Assembly (NCBI RefSeq): GCF_021390535.1
Contig: NZ_JAJUXG010000008.1
Location: 124,001 to 188,000 of the forward strand
DNA from: Dyadobacter sp. CY312
Lineage (GTDB): Bacteria > Bacteroidota > Bacteroidia > Cytophagales > Spirosomataceae
Reading direction: 5' to 3'
DNA length: 64,000 nt
This document shows, one piece after another, positions 55,119 through 64,000 of the stretch. How positions within the stretch are numbered: position 1 is the stretch's first letter; every line of letters starts with the position of its first letter. Both the position numbers and the translations under genes were made by a program. The notes beneath the pieces were generated by a model. The model did not search any database. It had not been told where the DNA came from and saw nothing but the letters and a program-made list of their open reading frames with translations.

Positions 55119-56177
55119 ATGAAGATTTTGTTTAAAAGGTTTGTCAAATATAAAGCGGTAGCACTGATGATGTTGCTAATGTGGAGCTGTGGAGAGAAGA
55201 AGCCAGAAGAGCAGCAACTAGCTGACGAAACGGTCATTCCGGTAAAAATCACCAACGTTGAATCTGAAACAAGAGCCGAACCGATCCGTGTTGCGGGCAC
55301 AGTTGCCTCTTCGGAAGAAGCAAGACTGTCGTTTAAGGTTGGAGGTATTGTTTCGAAGGTTTTTGTGAGAGAAGGGCAAACCGTGAGAAAAGGGCAGCTA
55401 CTCGCAGTATTGGATATGACCGAAATTGATGCGCAGGTGAATCAGGCGACGTATTCGGCCGAGAAATCGGAGCGTGATATGAAACGTGTACAAAACATGT
55501 TGAAAGATACGGCAGCAACTTTGGAGCAATTGCAAAATGCAACCACTGGTTTTGACGTGTCTCAGCAGAACCTGAAAATAGCACAATTCAATCAGTCTTA
55601 TGCCAAAATAATCTCTCCTATTGACGGAACGGTTACCCGCAAACAGATCAACGAAGGAGAGTTTGCAGGACCGGGTACGCCTGGTTTGATCATCACATCG
55701 AGCCGCAGGAATGACTGGGTGATGCGCGTGAATATTTCGGATAAAGATTGGGCAAGATTGAAACTGGGCGACAAGGCCAATGTACAGCTGGATGCTTATC
55801 CCGAAGAAACTTTTACAGGCACCGTTACCAATCTGGCACAGTCGGCTGATCCGGTAAGTAAATTGTACCAGGCAGAAGTAAAAATAGATCCTGCCGGAAA
55901 ACGATTTGCAACGGGATTGTATGGAAAAGCCGAGTTGGTATCATCCCAAAATCGTCAATACGCAGTCATTCCCGTTGAGGCGGTGATTGAAGGAAACGGA
56001 AATAAAGGATTCGTTTTTGTCAATGAAAATGGAAAAGCAAAGCGAATACCAATCACAATAGGTTATCTGGACGGCGATAAGGTGTTGGTTTTACAAGGAT
56101 TGGAAAATGTAAAAGAAGTGATTACGTCTGGTTCAGCTTTCTTAACAGATTCGTCCTCTCTGAGCATTAAAAAGTAA
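55119..56177 (+). CDS. RND efflux periplasmic adaptor (lipoprotein)
   Basis: 352 residues from ATG 55119; the frame extends to 55083 but the lipoprotein signal (ending MWSC, about Cys 22) starts here. Lipoyl-like half-motifs (GGIVSKVFVREGQTVRKGQLL, landmarks VREGQ and KGQLL) flank a helical hairpin, then a beta-barrel part (NVQLDAYPEETFTGTV). It links TolC and the pump. A MazEF-like pair lies between this gene and the pump gene. Confidence 0.92.
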   Translation: MKILFKRFVKYKAVALMMLLMWSCGEKKPEEQQLADETVIPVKITNVESETRAEPIRVAGTVASSEEARLSFKVGGIVSKVFVREGQTVRKGQLLAVLDMTEIDAQVNQATYSAEKSERDMKRVQNMLKDTAATLEQLQNATTGFDVSQQNLKIAQFNQSYAKIISPIDGTVTRKQINEGEFAGPGTPGLIITSSRRNDWVMRVNISDKDWARLKLGDKANVQLDAYPEETFTGTVTNLAQSADPVSKLYQAEVKIDPAGKRFATGLYGKAELVSSQNRQYAVIPVEAVIEGNGNKGFVFVNENGKAKRIPITIGYLDGDKVLVLQGLENVKEVITSGSAFLTDSSSLSIKK

Positions 56178-56182
56178 GAATT

Positions 56183-56521
56183 TTAGCTGATAAGTTTCAA
56201 CAGGGCGTCGGCCAATGATTTTAGAAATGGAGGGTTGACAGAAGTGATGCGGCTGATGATCAGAGATTCATTTAACAAAAACACTTTGTGCACACGAACG
56301 AAGCTTTTGAGCGGCAACGGATTGCCCACAAAATCGGAATCATTAATTGGAATGGAGAGATGGTCGCCCTTAACCTGACTTGTGATTTGAACCAAAAGAT
56401 AATCTCCTGTGGCATTTATAGTGTCATTGGAAATAACAAGTGCAGGTCTTTTTTTGGTTTGGGAAATGTCGGTAAATGGGAATTGTACGGCTACAATATC
56501 TCCACGCTGATATAGTGCCAT
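56183..56521 (-). CDS. PemK/MazF-type toxin
   Basis: 112 residues: RGDIVAVQFPFTD and KKRPALVISND are the MazF/PemK N-terminal motifs, and HLSIPIND with SFVRVHKVFLL form the later strands. It is an endoribonuclease of the CcdB/MazF fold. Its antitoxin is the gene upstream (4 bases away). It lies on the strand opposite to the efflux genes on both sides, five bases after the adaptor stop. Confidence 0.88.
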   Translation of the reverse strand: MALYQRGDIVAVQFPFTDISQTKKRPALVISNDTINATGDYLLVQITSQVKGDHLSIPINDSDFVGNPLPLKSFVRVHKVFLLNESLIISRITSVNPPFLKSLADALLKLIS

Positions 56522-56525
56522 GAGA

Positions 56526-56717
56526 TTAGATCAATTTATCCCAACGCTGATCCTCTTCGCTTTCCCATTCCTCAGAAAGTGCAGGTTCAGAAAGCATGCT
56601 GGTTTCATCGATTTTTATTAACCGTTTCACAATAGAAATTCCATCGATCTTATGAAGCTGTTTTTCTATTGTTTCGATATCAACGTTCTCACGAACAGTA
56701 ACTAACAAAGTTTCCAT
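56526..56717 (-). CDS. antitoxin candidate of the MazF-like toxin
   Basis: 63 residues, acidic C-terminal half (EEWESEEDQRWDKLI). The N-terminal segment (LLVTVRENVDIETIEKQLHKI) is a short strand and helix. It does not resemble AbrB-type MazE, and I assign it by position, size and charge. Its start is 35 bases from the start of the divergent pump gene. Confidence 0.75.
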   Translation of the reverse strand: METLLVTVRENVDIETIEKQLHKIDGISIVKRLIKIDETSMLSEPALSEEWESEEDQRWDKLI

Positions 56718-56752
56718 CTCAATTGGGATTTTAACAATAATACAAAAAGAAA

Positions 56753-59700
56753 ATGAATATTTCTGAATTTTCGGTCAAGAACTGGCAGTTTATGCTGGTG
56801 ATGTTTATTGGGGTTGTGGCGCTTGGGTTGAACTCACTTTTCAATATGCCAAGAGGTGAAGATCCCGAGTTTTTCGCACCTTCATTTGCCATCGTGTATG
56901 TATATCCGGGGACTGATGCACTGGATATGGAAGAGCTGGTGGTGGACAAAGTTGAGAAAAAACTGACAGCGCTTGAAAACGTAAATAACATCAAAACCAA
57001 CGTGGATGATGGTCTGGCGGTGGTGGTGATCGAATACGATTACAGCGAAGATCCCGATGAGAAATATCAGGAACTGATCAGGGAAGTGGGAGCGCTTGCA
57101 GCCGAATTGCCCAAGGATATTTTCCGTACAGAAATACGCAGGTTTTCTCCAACGGATGTAAACATTGTACAGGTTGCGTTGGTGTCGGAAACGGCGTCAA
57201 ACAAAGAATTGGGAGATAAAGCCGATGATCTGAAAGATGAGCTTTCGAAAATTAAAAGTCTGAAAAGCGTAGAAAACTGGGGTTATCCAGCCCGGACGGT
57301 TCGTATTTCATTGAATCTTGAAAAAATCGCCCTTGAAGGTGTGCCGGTCAACCAGATTATACAGGCGTTGCAGGCTGAAAACTATAACATTCCGGGTGGA
57401 AGCATTCAGGCAAATACCCGAAAATTTAACGTAAAAACATCGGGAGATTACAAGTCGCTCGGCGAAATCAGGAAAACCATTGTAGCCAGTACGGGCTTTG
57501 GTACACCTTCTCAAAAGATCATTTATTTATCCGATGTGGCTACCGTGGATTATGATGAAGCAGAGGAATCGCACATTACAAGACTAAACGGACATCGGAG
57601 CGTGCTTGTAACGGCTGCGCAAAAAGAAGGGCAGAATATAGAACAGGTCGGTAAAATGCTGAATCCGGTTATCACCAAATTTGAAAAAACACTTCCCTCT
57701 CATATCAAATTGATCAAGAGTTTTGACCAGTCGGAAAGTGTAAGTAAAAGGCTGGGGCGTTTTGCCAAGGATTTTGCCATTGCCATTTTCCTGGTTTCGC
57801 TCACCTTACTTCCGCTGGGTTTCCGGGCGGCGCTGGTGGTAATGATCTCCATTCCGTTTTCACTCGCTATGGGTTTGGCGGCTATCGATTATCTCGGTTT
57901 TAGTATCAATCAGCTGAGTATTGTAGGGTTGATCGTTTCGCTGGGAATTCTGGTTGACGACTCCATTGTGGTGGTGGAAAACATCGAACGCTGGATGCGG
58001 GACGGTTATCCGAAACGGGAAGCGGCTGTGAAAGCTACGAAGCAGATCACTCTGGCTGTGATTGGCTGTACGGTTACACTGGTTCTGGCATTCTTGCCAC
58101 TCAATTTTTTGCCAGAAGCATCAGGAGATTTCATCCGCAGCTTACCTATGGCAGTGAGTATGACCATCATTGCATCCATGATTGTTTCACTTACCATTGT
58201 TCCGTTTCTGAGCAGCCGTTTGTTGAAAGAATCGCACAATCCGGAAGGCAATATCTTTATGCGATCTCTTAAAAAGGTGATCAGCGGTTCGTATAGCAAG
58301 TTGCTGCATTGGGCACTGATTAATCCTTTCCCAACCTTGGGCCTTGCGGTTGTATTGTTCGTGGGTTCTTTGGGCCTTACCAAAGTGATCGGCTTTTCAC
58401 TTTTCCCAAAATCAGAAAAACCAATGTTCCTGATCACGATGGAAACACCGGATGGAACAGCATTGTCGGAGACGGATCGTGTGGCCAGGTTTGTGGAGCA
58501 GGAAGTAAAAAAGCTGCCGGAGATTCGCTACATCACAACCAATGTTGGAAAGGGCAATCCGAGAATTTACTACAACGTGATACAGCGTTCGGACGCTACA
58601 AATTACGCCGAGTTTTTTGTGCAGTTGCAGGACATGAAGCCTTCTGAAAAGGAATTGATCATTGAAAATCTCAGAACGCGGTTTGCTAATGTAGTGAACG
58701 CAAAAGTTGAAGTTAAGGATTTTGAACAAGGGCCAAATACGGAAGCGCCTGTTGCCATACGAATATTCGGCGAGGATCTGGATAAGCTGCGAACCGCTGC
58801 GGCAGGGGTGGAAAAAGTGCTGAAAGGCACAGCCGGGACGATTTACGTGAACAACCCGATTGCAAACAGAAAAACGGATATTCGGGTGAAAATAAACAAA
58901 GAGAAGGCGAGCCTGCTGGGTATTTCGGTTGCCGAGGTAAACCGAACGATCAGGCTGGCGGTGGCCGGGCTAAATATCGGTATTTTTAAAGATGAAGAAG
59001 GCGATGATTATGCCATTAATCTCACCATGCCAAAAGGAAAAGTAGCGGACCAAAGTGTTTTGAATAACCTATATGTGAATACGCTGACGGGAACTTCGGT
59101 ACCACTGAAACAGATCGCTGATCTGCAATTTGAAAGTGCAGTAAGCCAGATCCGCCATTACGATCAGGATCGCTATGTGACGGTTTCGGCTTATGTGAAA
59201 AAAGGCTTTTTGGTGGATAATGTTTATAATCAGATCATTGCCAAGCTGGATAAATATCAGTTCCCCGAAGGTTTTACGTACAAAGCAGCCGGTGAGCTTG
59301 AAGCGCGTGAAAAGTCGTTTGGCGGATTGGGTACCATTATTCTCATTACAGCATTCGGTTTCCTGGGTGTACTCGTTTTGGAATTCGGGACTTTCAAAAG
59401 CTCGTTGATTGTGTTATCCGTCATTCCGTTAGGCATCATTGGCGCACTTTCAGCTTTGTTTTTGGTTGGTTATCCGTTGTCGTTCGTAGCAATTATCGGA
59501 CTTATAGCGCTTATTGGTATTGAAGTGAAAAACTCCATATTGCTGGTAGATTTTACCAATCAGCTCAGGGCAGAAGGTATGTCGCTGATTGATGCGATAC
59601 AGGAAGCAGGTGAAATACGGTTTGTACCGATTGTATTGACTTCGTTAACTGCCATCGGTGGCCTTATTCCACTGGCTATTGAAGGTAACCCGCTCTATTC

Positions 59701-59818
59701 TCCGCTGGCCTGGGTGTTGATCGGAGGTTTGATCAGCTCCACACTTTTATCCCGGATCGTAACGCCGGTTTTGTATAAGTTGCTGCCGCCGAGGGTGGAG
59801 GTGAACGATACCTTGTGA
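56753..59818 (+). CDS. RND efflux pump, inner-membrane permease
   Basis: 1021 residues, about 12 membrane helices in two similar halves. Proton-relay residues occur in helix 4 (LGILVDDSIVVVENIE, with the D-D pair near 402-403). The repeated porter-loop motifs and AAGELEAREKSFGGLG in the second half are typical of the HAE/AcrB-type family. It exports drugs or lipids to TolC using the proton gradient. Because of the MazEF-like insert it probably needs its own promoter or read-through. Confidence 0.94.
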   Translation: MNISEFSVKNWQFMLVMFIGVVALGLNSLFNMPRGEDPEFFAPSFAIVYVYPGTDALDMEELVVDKVEKKLTALENVNNIKTNVDDGLAVVVIEYDYSEDPDEKYQELIREVGALAAELPKDIFRTEIRRFSPTDVNIVQVALVSETASNKELGDKADDLKDELSKIKSLKSVENWGYPARTVRISLNLEKIALEGVPVNQIIQALQAENYNIPGGSIQANTRKFNVKTSGDYKSLGEIRKTIVASTGFGTPSQKIIYLSDVATVDYDEAEESHITRLNGHRSVLVTAAQKEGQNIEQVGKMLNPVITKFEKTLPSHIKLIKSFDQSESVSKRLGRFAKDFAIAIFLVSLTLLPLGFRAALVVMISIPFSLAMGLAAIDYLGFSINQLSIVGLIVSLGILVDDSIVVVENIERWMRDGYPKREAAVKATKQITLAVIGCTVTLVLAFLPLNFLPEASGDFIRSLPMAVSMTIIASMIVSLTIVPFLSSRLLKESHNPEGNIFMRSLKKVISGSYSKLLHWALINPFPTLGLAVVLFVGSLGLTKVIGFSLFPKSEKPMFLITMETPDGTALSETDRVARFVEQEVKKLPEIRYITTNVGKGNPRIYYNVIQRSDATNYAEFFVQLQDMKPSEKELIIENLRTRFANVVNAKVEVKDFEQGPNTEAPVAIRIFGEDLDKLRTAAAGVEKVLKGTAGTIYVNNPIANRKTDIRVKINKEKASLLGISVAEVNRTIRLAVAGLNIGIFKDEEGDDYAINLTMPKGKVADQSVLNNLYVNTLTGTSVPLKQIADLQFESAVSQIRHYDQDRYVTVSAYVKKGFLVDNVYNQIIAKLDKYQFPEGFTYKAAGELEAREKSFGGLGTIILITAFGFLGVLVLEFGTFKSSLIVLSVIPLGIIGALSALFLVGYPLSFVAIIGLIALIGIEVKNSILLVDFTNQLRAEGMSLIDAIQEAGEIRFVPIVLTSLTAIGGLIPLAIEGNPLYSPLAWVLIGGLISSTLLSRIVTPVLYKLLPPRVEVNDTL

Positions 59819-59887
59819 ATTTAGAAAATGGAGATGTTGTAAAGTGTTACTTTCCTACTTATATTTAATTCTTAAAATAGGATAAAT

Positions 59888-60121
59888 ATGAAAGCATATG
59901 ATGAGCTAGTGGATTTTCTGGCTGCCGGAACAACCCCGGAAAGGGTTTTGATGTTTAAGCCATCTAATGAATCATCTCTACGCGTTCGTGAACTGATCCA
60001 AAAGGAAAAAATAGATAAATTGAATGATGATGAGCGTTCGGAATTGGAGAGCTATTTTCAATTGGAGCATTTAATGCGTTTGACCAAAGCTCGTGCCCAT
60101 AGCTATGTTAGGCATCAATGA
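59888..60121 (+). CDS. small protein coupled to the HNH nuclease
   Basis: 77 residues, helical, with a basic C-terminus (LMRLTKARAHSYVRHQ). Its stop overlaps the HNH gene start (ATGA), so both proteins are made together. Such small proteins precede HNH genes in many Bacteroidota and cyanobacteria. An antitoxin or immunity-like role is possible but unproven. Confidence 0.7.
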   Translation: MKAYDELVDFLAAGTTPERVLMFKPSNESSLRVRELIQKEKIDKLNDDERSELESYFQLEHLMRLTKARAHSYVRHQ

Positions 60122-60525
60122 GTATTCCCTACTTAATTAGAAAGCAAGTAGCTGAACTTGCTAAACATAGATGTGAGTACTGTCTTATTCACGAAGATGA
60201 TACTTATTTTGGTTGTGAGATAGATCATATTATAAGTTTGAAACACCAAGGGGATTCTACTTTGGAAAACCTTGCATTCGCATGTATGACATGCAATAGG
60301 TTTAAGGGCAGTGATTTAGGAAGTTTGTCCGCTGACGGGAATTTAATAGGATTTTTTAATCCGAGAAAGCATCTTTGGAATGACCATTTTTACATTGAAA
60401 ATAACGAGATAATTCCGCTAACGGAAATTGGGAAGGTTACCGTAAAAATTTTCCGATTTAATGACGGTGAAAGGAAAATAGAAAGAGAAGAACTTCAAAA
60501 GATTGGACATTATCCCAAAATGTGA
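60118..60525 (+). CDS. HNH-family endonuclease
   Basis: 135 residues. The zinc/metal core is visible: CEYC (about 20-23), EIDHIISLKHQG (DH pair, about 38-48), NLAFACMTCNRFKG (N and the second CxxC, about 54-67). It cuts DNA, probably with low specificity. The target is not predictable. Coupled with the 77-residue partner just before it. Confidence 0.87.
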   Translation: MSIPYLIRKQVAELAKHRCEYCLIHEDDTYFGCEIDHIISLKHQGDSTLENLAFACMTCNRFKGSDLGSLSADGNLIGFFNPRKHLWNDHFYIENNEIIPLTEIGKVTVKIFRFNDGERKIEREELQKIGHYPKM

Positions 60526-60553
60526 TTTTTTTTAAAATTTAGATATAGAGACC

Positions 60554-61264
60554 TCACTCCTCAGAATTAGCATAAAAATTGTAATCATTCACAACCTGCC
60601 ATAAAAAGTCCCTCCCATGTTCGAGGCTGTTTACACCAAGAATCGCTTCGATTTTATGCATGGTCGTTTCAATCAGCTCTTCGTTGTTACTTGCAAGTAC
60701 TTTGCGAATCGTGCGGATGTCTTTATCAGTAAGCTCTACCACAGCCGGGTATTTGGGTTGATAATTTTCGTCCTGATCAGGCGTGAGGATGTGTTCAAGT
60801 TTGATGGTTGGCTGCGTTTTTATAACCGCCGTTCCCCCGGCAATATCTCCCACACGTTGCCCTTTTCCGTTGATTGCGATGGTGAGTATGGCTATAATTC
60901 CTGAAAAAATACTGATGTCTACAATTGATAAAAGCCAGCGCAGTAGGTAGGAGCTCAGTGTGGCTTTGCTGCCATCCAAGCGGATCACTTTTATTTTAAG
61001 CGCCATTTTTCCTACTGTTTGTCCATCCAGAAAATACTCGCAAAGTAACGGGCAAAGCATAATGGGTAACAACATGGCTCCGGTAAATAGCCAGGTTTCG
61101 GAAAAGGCTCCTCCATTACCGATGATGCCTTTTATGCCTACCACGGTAAGAATCCAGCCAAAGTACACGGCGTAGTCCACCAGCTGTGCCAGAATACGAT
61201 CACCTATACTTGCAATCTCATAGTCGACCCCAACATTTTGGGCGGTATCAATCTGTAAACTCAT
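60554..61264 (-). CDS. RDD-family membrane protein
   Basis: 236 residues. The RDD fingerprint is present: DRILAQLVDYAVYFGW (R and D in helix 1) and DGQTVGKMALKIKVIRLDG (landmark GQTVGKMALKIKV). About three or four membrane segments up to 140, then a cytoplasmic C-terminal part. It is divergent from the SpoIIM gene. RDD proteins often accompany this set of genes in Bacteroidota. Confidence 0.88.
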   Translation of the reverse strand: MSLQIDTAQNVGVDYEIASIGDRILAQLVDYAVYFGWILTVVGIKGIIGNGGAFSETWLFTGAMLLPIMLCPLLCEYFLDGQTVGKMALKIKVIRLDGSKATLSSYLLRWLLSIVDISIFSGIIAILTIAINGKGQRVGDIAGGTAVIKTQPTIKLEHILTPDQDENYQPKYPAVVELTDKDIRTIRKVLASNNEELIETTMHKIEAILGVNSLEHGRDFLWQVVNDYNFYANSEE

Positions 61265-61356
61265 TCACGCAAAAGTTTGTCAGGAGAAAAATTCCTATAT
61301 CTTGCAAGAAAAATAGTGTAATCCTTCTTACTTTCCAATTCCGCAGTAGCCGCCTT

Positions 61357-62316
61357 ATGAAAGAAGCAGTTTTTGTGAAACGTAATTCGGAACGTTGGAA
61401 ATCTTATGAAGAGCATGTTACCGAAGATCCCGACGAGCTTACTTCCCGCTTCGTTTCCCTTACCGACGATCTGTCTTACGCGAGAACATTTTATCCTGGT
61501 TCGCCGGTATTGAAATACCTCAACGGACTCGCTTCGCAGCTGCATCGTAAATTGTACAGCAATCAGCGGGAGGATAGGGGAAGGATCAAAAGCTTCTGGA
61601 TGTACGAATTACCGTATGTTGCTTTTCAGGCAAGATACAATCTGCTTTATGCCTTTCTGTTCTTCACAATCGCGTTTTCTATTGGCAGTGTCTCTGCCGC
61701 AAATGACGAAACTTTTGTAAGACTGATTTTGGGTGATGGCTATGTAAACCAGACTTTGGAGAACATAAAACAGGGCGATCCGCTGGCTATCTACAAGTCA
61801 GCTTCGCAGGCCGATATGTTTCTTGCCATTACCGTCAATAACATTCGTGTATCGTTTATGGCATTTGCCGCCGGATTGCTCTTTTCTGCCGGCACATTGT
61901 ATGTAATGGTTCAAAATGGCATCATGCTGGGCGCTTTTCAGTACTTCTTTTTTGAAAAAGGACTTCTGATGCAATCCGTACTTAAAATATGGATTCATGG
62001 AACGCTGGAAATTTCAGCAATTATTATTGCCGGAGCGGCAGGTTTGCTCATAGGGAATAGTCTGCTTTTTCCGGGTACATTTTCTCGTCTGGAGTCATTT
62101 AAAGCAGGAGCAAAAAAAGGATTGAAACTTGCAGTTGGGCTTGTGCCTGTTTTTGTTACAGCTGGTTTTTTGGAAAGCTTTGTAACCCGGCTCACTTTGC
62201 CAGTCTGGGCGAGCTGCTCCATCATAGGCATATCTGCGATTTTCATCATTTGGTATTTCGTCATTTACCCGCAAAGGCTTTATGGCGACCAAAACGATTC
62301 TGAAGAGAATATCTAA
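61357..62316 (+). CDS. SpoIIM-family (stage II sporulation M-like) membrane protein
   Basis: 319 residues from ATG 61357; the frame opens at 61186, but that part overlaps the divergent RDD gene and has no family support. The N-terminal cytoplasmic region (about 1-95) precedes five or so membrane helices, with the conserved NNIRVSFMAFAAGLLFSAGT and HGTLEISAIIIAGAAGLLIG. In non-sporulating Bacteroidota the role is unknown. Confidence 0.85.
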   Translation: MKEAVFVKRNSERWKSYEEHVTEDPDELTSRFVSLTDDLSYARTFYPGSPVLKYLNGLASQLHRKLYSNQREDRGRIKSFWMYELPYVAFQARYNLLYAFLFFTIAFSIGSVSAANDETFVRLILGDGYVNQTLENIKQGDPLAIYKSASQADMFLAITVNNIRVSFMAFAAGLLFSAGTLYVMVQNGIMLGAFQYFFFEKGLLMQSVLKIWIHGTLEISAIIIAGAAGLLIGNSLLFPGTFSRLESFKAGAKKGLKLAVGLVPVFVTAGFLESFVTRLTLPVWASCSIIGISAIFIIWYFVIYPQRLYGDQNDSEENI

Positions 62317-62357
62317 ATATTTGTAAACGAATTGATTACATCATTTACCACATCCAC

Positions 62358-63236
62358 ATGACAACTGATCAACCTATTGTACTGCTGCAACAAAGGGATT
62401 TTGGACAAAAGATCAATGCATCTTTCGATTTTGCGATTAAGAACCTCGGGCCATTGGCCAAAAGTATCATGTTCATCGCAGGTCCTCCCGCACTTTTGTC
62501 AGGTATTGCGCAGGGAATGTATCAGTCCCGATTACTGACAGCCGGAATTCAGAAAAATTCAATGGAATCGCTGTATCAGTATCTGACGCTGGAATATTTT
62601 TTAGTGGTATTGTTAAGTTCGGTAACCTACTTTCTCTGCTATGCGGCGGTAAGTTCTTTCATGGTTTTGTACGAAGAAAAAGGGTTAGGATCAAAAATTA
62701 CTCCCGGTGATGTTTGGCAAAAAATTGTTGAGAATCTTTCAGTGTCAATCACCTCTTCGATACTGGCTCTGTTTGCAATTCTGATCGGTTTGGTATTTTT
62801 TATTATACCGGGAATCTACCTGGCAGTTTGTTTTCAGCTTTATCTGATGGTTGTTATTCGTGAAAAATCGTCAGCCACAGATTCACTGAGTCGTAGCCGT
62901 AAACTCGTGGATGGAAAGTGGTGGTCTACATTTGGGCTGGTGATGATCATGTCCATTATTGCAGGTATCATCTCCATTGTGTTTCAATTTCCCGTACTGC
63001 TTGCAACCATCCTGACTACTCTTGGATTAGGAAACGGTATTGCCGGTTCTCCCGTTGTGTTGATCATCGCCAGCATCATTTCAATTGTGGGGGCCAATTT
63101 TGTAAATGGGCTGGTATGGATCGCCGTTGGTTTTCAATACTATAATCTGGTTGAAAGACGTGATGGATCGGGGCTGAGATCAGAAATCGAATCGCTAGGT
63201 AGTGGTGAAGTTCAGAGACCAGGCGAAGAATTCTAA
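62358..63236 (+). CDS. multi-pass membrane protein of unknown function
   Basis: 292 residues with about six membrane helices, including a segment like the glycerophosphoryl-diester-phosphodiesterase membrane domain (VCFQLYLMVVIREKSSATDSL). It starts 41 bases after the SpoIIM-like gene and 14 bases precede the DUF4129 gene, so the three appear to be cotranscribed. Confidence 0.78.
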   Translation: MTTDQPIVLLQQRDFGQKINASFDFAIKNLGPLAKSIMFIAGPPALLSGIAQGMYQSRLLTAGIQKNSMESLYQYLTLEYFLVVLLSSVTYFLCYAAVSSFMVLYEEKGLGSKITPGDVWQKIVENLSVSITSSILALFAILIGLVFFIIPGIYLAVCFQLYLMVVIREKSSATDSLSRSRKLVDGKWWSTFGLVMIMSIIAGIISIVFQFPVLLATILTTLGLGNGIAGSPVVLIIASIISIVGANFVNGLVWIAVGFQYYNLVERRDGSGLRSEIESLGSGEVQRPGEEF

Positions 63237-63250
63237 AAATTGAGAAAGTG

Positions 63251-64000
63251 ATGACGGTGGATTTCGGTCGAATTTCCATATTGAAATGGTTTCACTCCAA
63301 CAGAAGTTTACAGCTACTGTTGGCATTTCTGGTATTTGGCACCCATTCCCCTATTTTTGCTCAAAAGGATTCTCTGAAAACCTATAAGGAGGATCAGAGC
63401 AGGATTGTGCCGACATATCCCGCGCCCGCAAGTCTGGAAAAATACAGGAACGATCGAGCCTACAATTATGAGGATATCTCTGCGCCAGCAACAAATCCGC
63501 TTCAAAAATGGATTGACTGGCTGATGCGGAAAATTAATGCCTTTTTTACTTCGAAGTCTTACGATAACTTTTGGCAGTATATCATCATGGCTGCAACGGC
63601 CTCTCTGGTTCTTTACCTGCTGTACAAAGCCAAAGTGCTGGATTATGTTTTCCCTTCAAAAAACGCGGGTGAATCGACGGAGTATATAGTTGGCCAGGAA
63701 AATATTCACGAGATTAACTTCGAAGAGGCAATTGGCAATGCACTGGGGCAAGGTGACTTTCGGCTTGCCATACGGCTTCAATATTTGAAAATACTCAAAC
63801 TGTTAACTGTAAAAGAGCTCATTCACTGGAAGCCCAACCTGACCAACCAGAGCTATGTGCAGGAGCTCGAAAAAACACTGCACCACCATGATTTTACAGA
63901 AATTACAAGATATTTTGAGTTTGCCTGGTATGGCGATTTTGACGTTAGCGAGGCAGGTTTTAAAGAAATGAAGGAGTTTTCAGATTCGTTTGTGAGCAAG
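63251..64000 (+). CDS. DUF4129-type protein (partial, runs off the window)
   Basis: Open from ATG 63251 to the window end (250 codons). A signal or first membrane helix (LLLAFLVFGTHSPIFAQ) is followed by a linker, a membrane helix near 115-135 (YIIMAATASLVLYLLYKA), and a helical C-terminal domain with LGQGDFRLAIRLQYLKILKLL and HHHDFTEITRYFEFAWYGD, which is characteristic of DUF4129. Members sit with transglutaminase, DUF58 and MoxR genes; here with SpoIIM and RDD. Confidence 0.85.
   Translation, partial: MTVDFGRISILKWFHSNRSLQLLLAFLVFGTHSPIFAQKDSLKTYKEDQSRIVPTYPAPASLEKYRNDRAYNYEDISAPATNPLQKWIDWLMRKINAFFTSKSYDNFWQYIIMAATASLVLYLLYKAKVLDYVFPSKNAGESTEYIVGQENIHEINFEEAIGNALGQGDFRLAIRLQYLKILKLLTVKELIHWKPNLTNQSYVQELEKTLHHHDFTEITRYFEFAWYGDFDVSEAGFKEMKEFSDSFVSK

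Noticed and set aside
1..64000. CRISPR arrays, tRNA and rRNA genes
   Set aside because: No regularly spaced repeats and no cloverleaf or rRNA-like stretch was seen in any gap.

Overview
The window comes from a Bacteroidota chromosome, most likely the order Cytophagales (a Dyadobacter- or Spirosoma-like organism). This is inferred from two SusC/SusD outer-membrane pairs, a TonB receptor followed by a DUF4249 lipoprotein, lipoprotein signals of the S-C type, Bacteroidota-type promoters (TTTG near -33, TAnnTTTG near -7), and an SDR-type threonine dehydrogenase. No rRNA, tRNA, CRISPR array or complete insertion sequence was seen.

Layout. 1-9240: the 3' end of queA, a Uma2-type nuclease gene broken by an in-frame stop, two secreted proteins of unknown role, a truncated Bro-N gene, a GH43 glycosidase, tyrS, a nucleotidyltransferase pair, a Tat-type metallophosphoesterase, recX, and then a small GIY-YIG nuclease gene framed by nested inverted repeats. 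9241-16860: nrdB, two family-2 glycosyltransferases, a GNAT enzyme, corA, an MFS transporter, a YigZ-type protein, a VapBC-like pair and a HigA-like fragment. 17399-29895: two SusCD loci pointing toward each other, with an M20D amidohydrolase and a small lipoprotein between them. 30202-38092: uvrA, thymidine kinase, a conserved unknown, an outer-membrane beta-barrel, an HMG-CoA-lyase-like enzyme and a sugar-nucleotide epimerase.

38344-45402 is one tight operon: a small secreted protein, a TonB receptor with an STN domain, a DUF4249 lipoprotein and a large MG2-like protein that also carries a plug-like segment. 45533-48354 holds an Lrp/AsnC regulator divergent from the threonine-to-glycine pathway (tdh, kbl). 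48641-51380 holds a transglutaminase-like protein, a YceI protein, and an ECF sigma factor with a membrane partner. 51710-59818 is an RND efflux locus (TetR, DUF4260, TolC, quinone reductase, DUF3995, adaptor, pump) interrupted by a MazEF-like pair on the opposite strand. 59888-64000 holds a small protein with an HNH nuclease, then RDD, SpoIIM, a membrane protein and the start of a DUF4129 protein.

The most unusual features lie outside the genes. (a) The GIY-YIG unit at 8356-9120 has outward and inward repeat copies in mirror order, like a REP/RAYT unit with a different nuclease. (b) A GC-rich mini-hairpin (CCGC-loop-GCGG) occurs at four intergenic sites, usually inside other repeats. (c) A hairpin element sits just downstream of the stop codon of two unrelated genes. 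(d) A near-identical palindrome precedes both tetR and tolC, suggesting where the efflux regulator binds.
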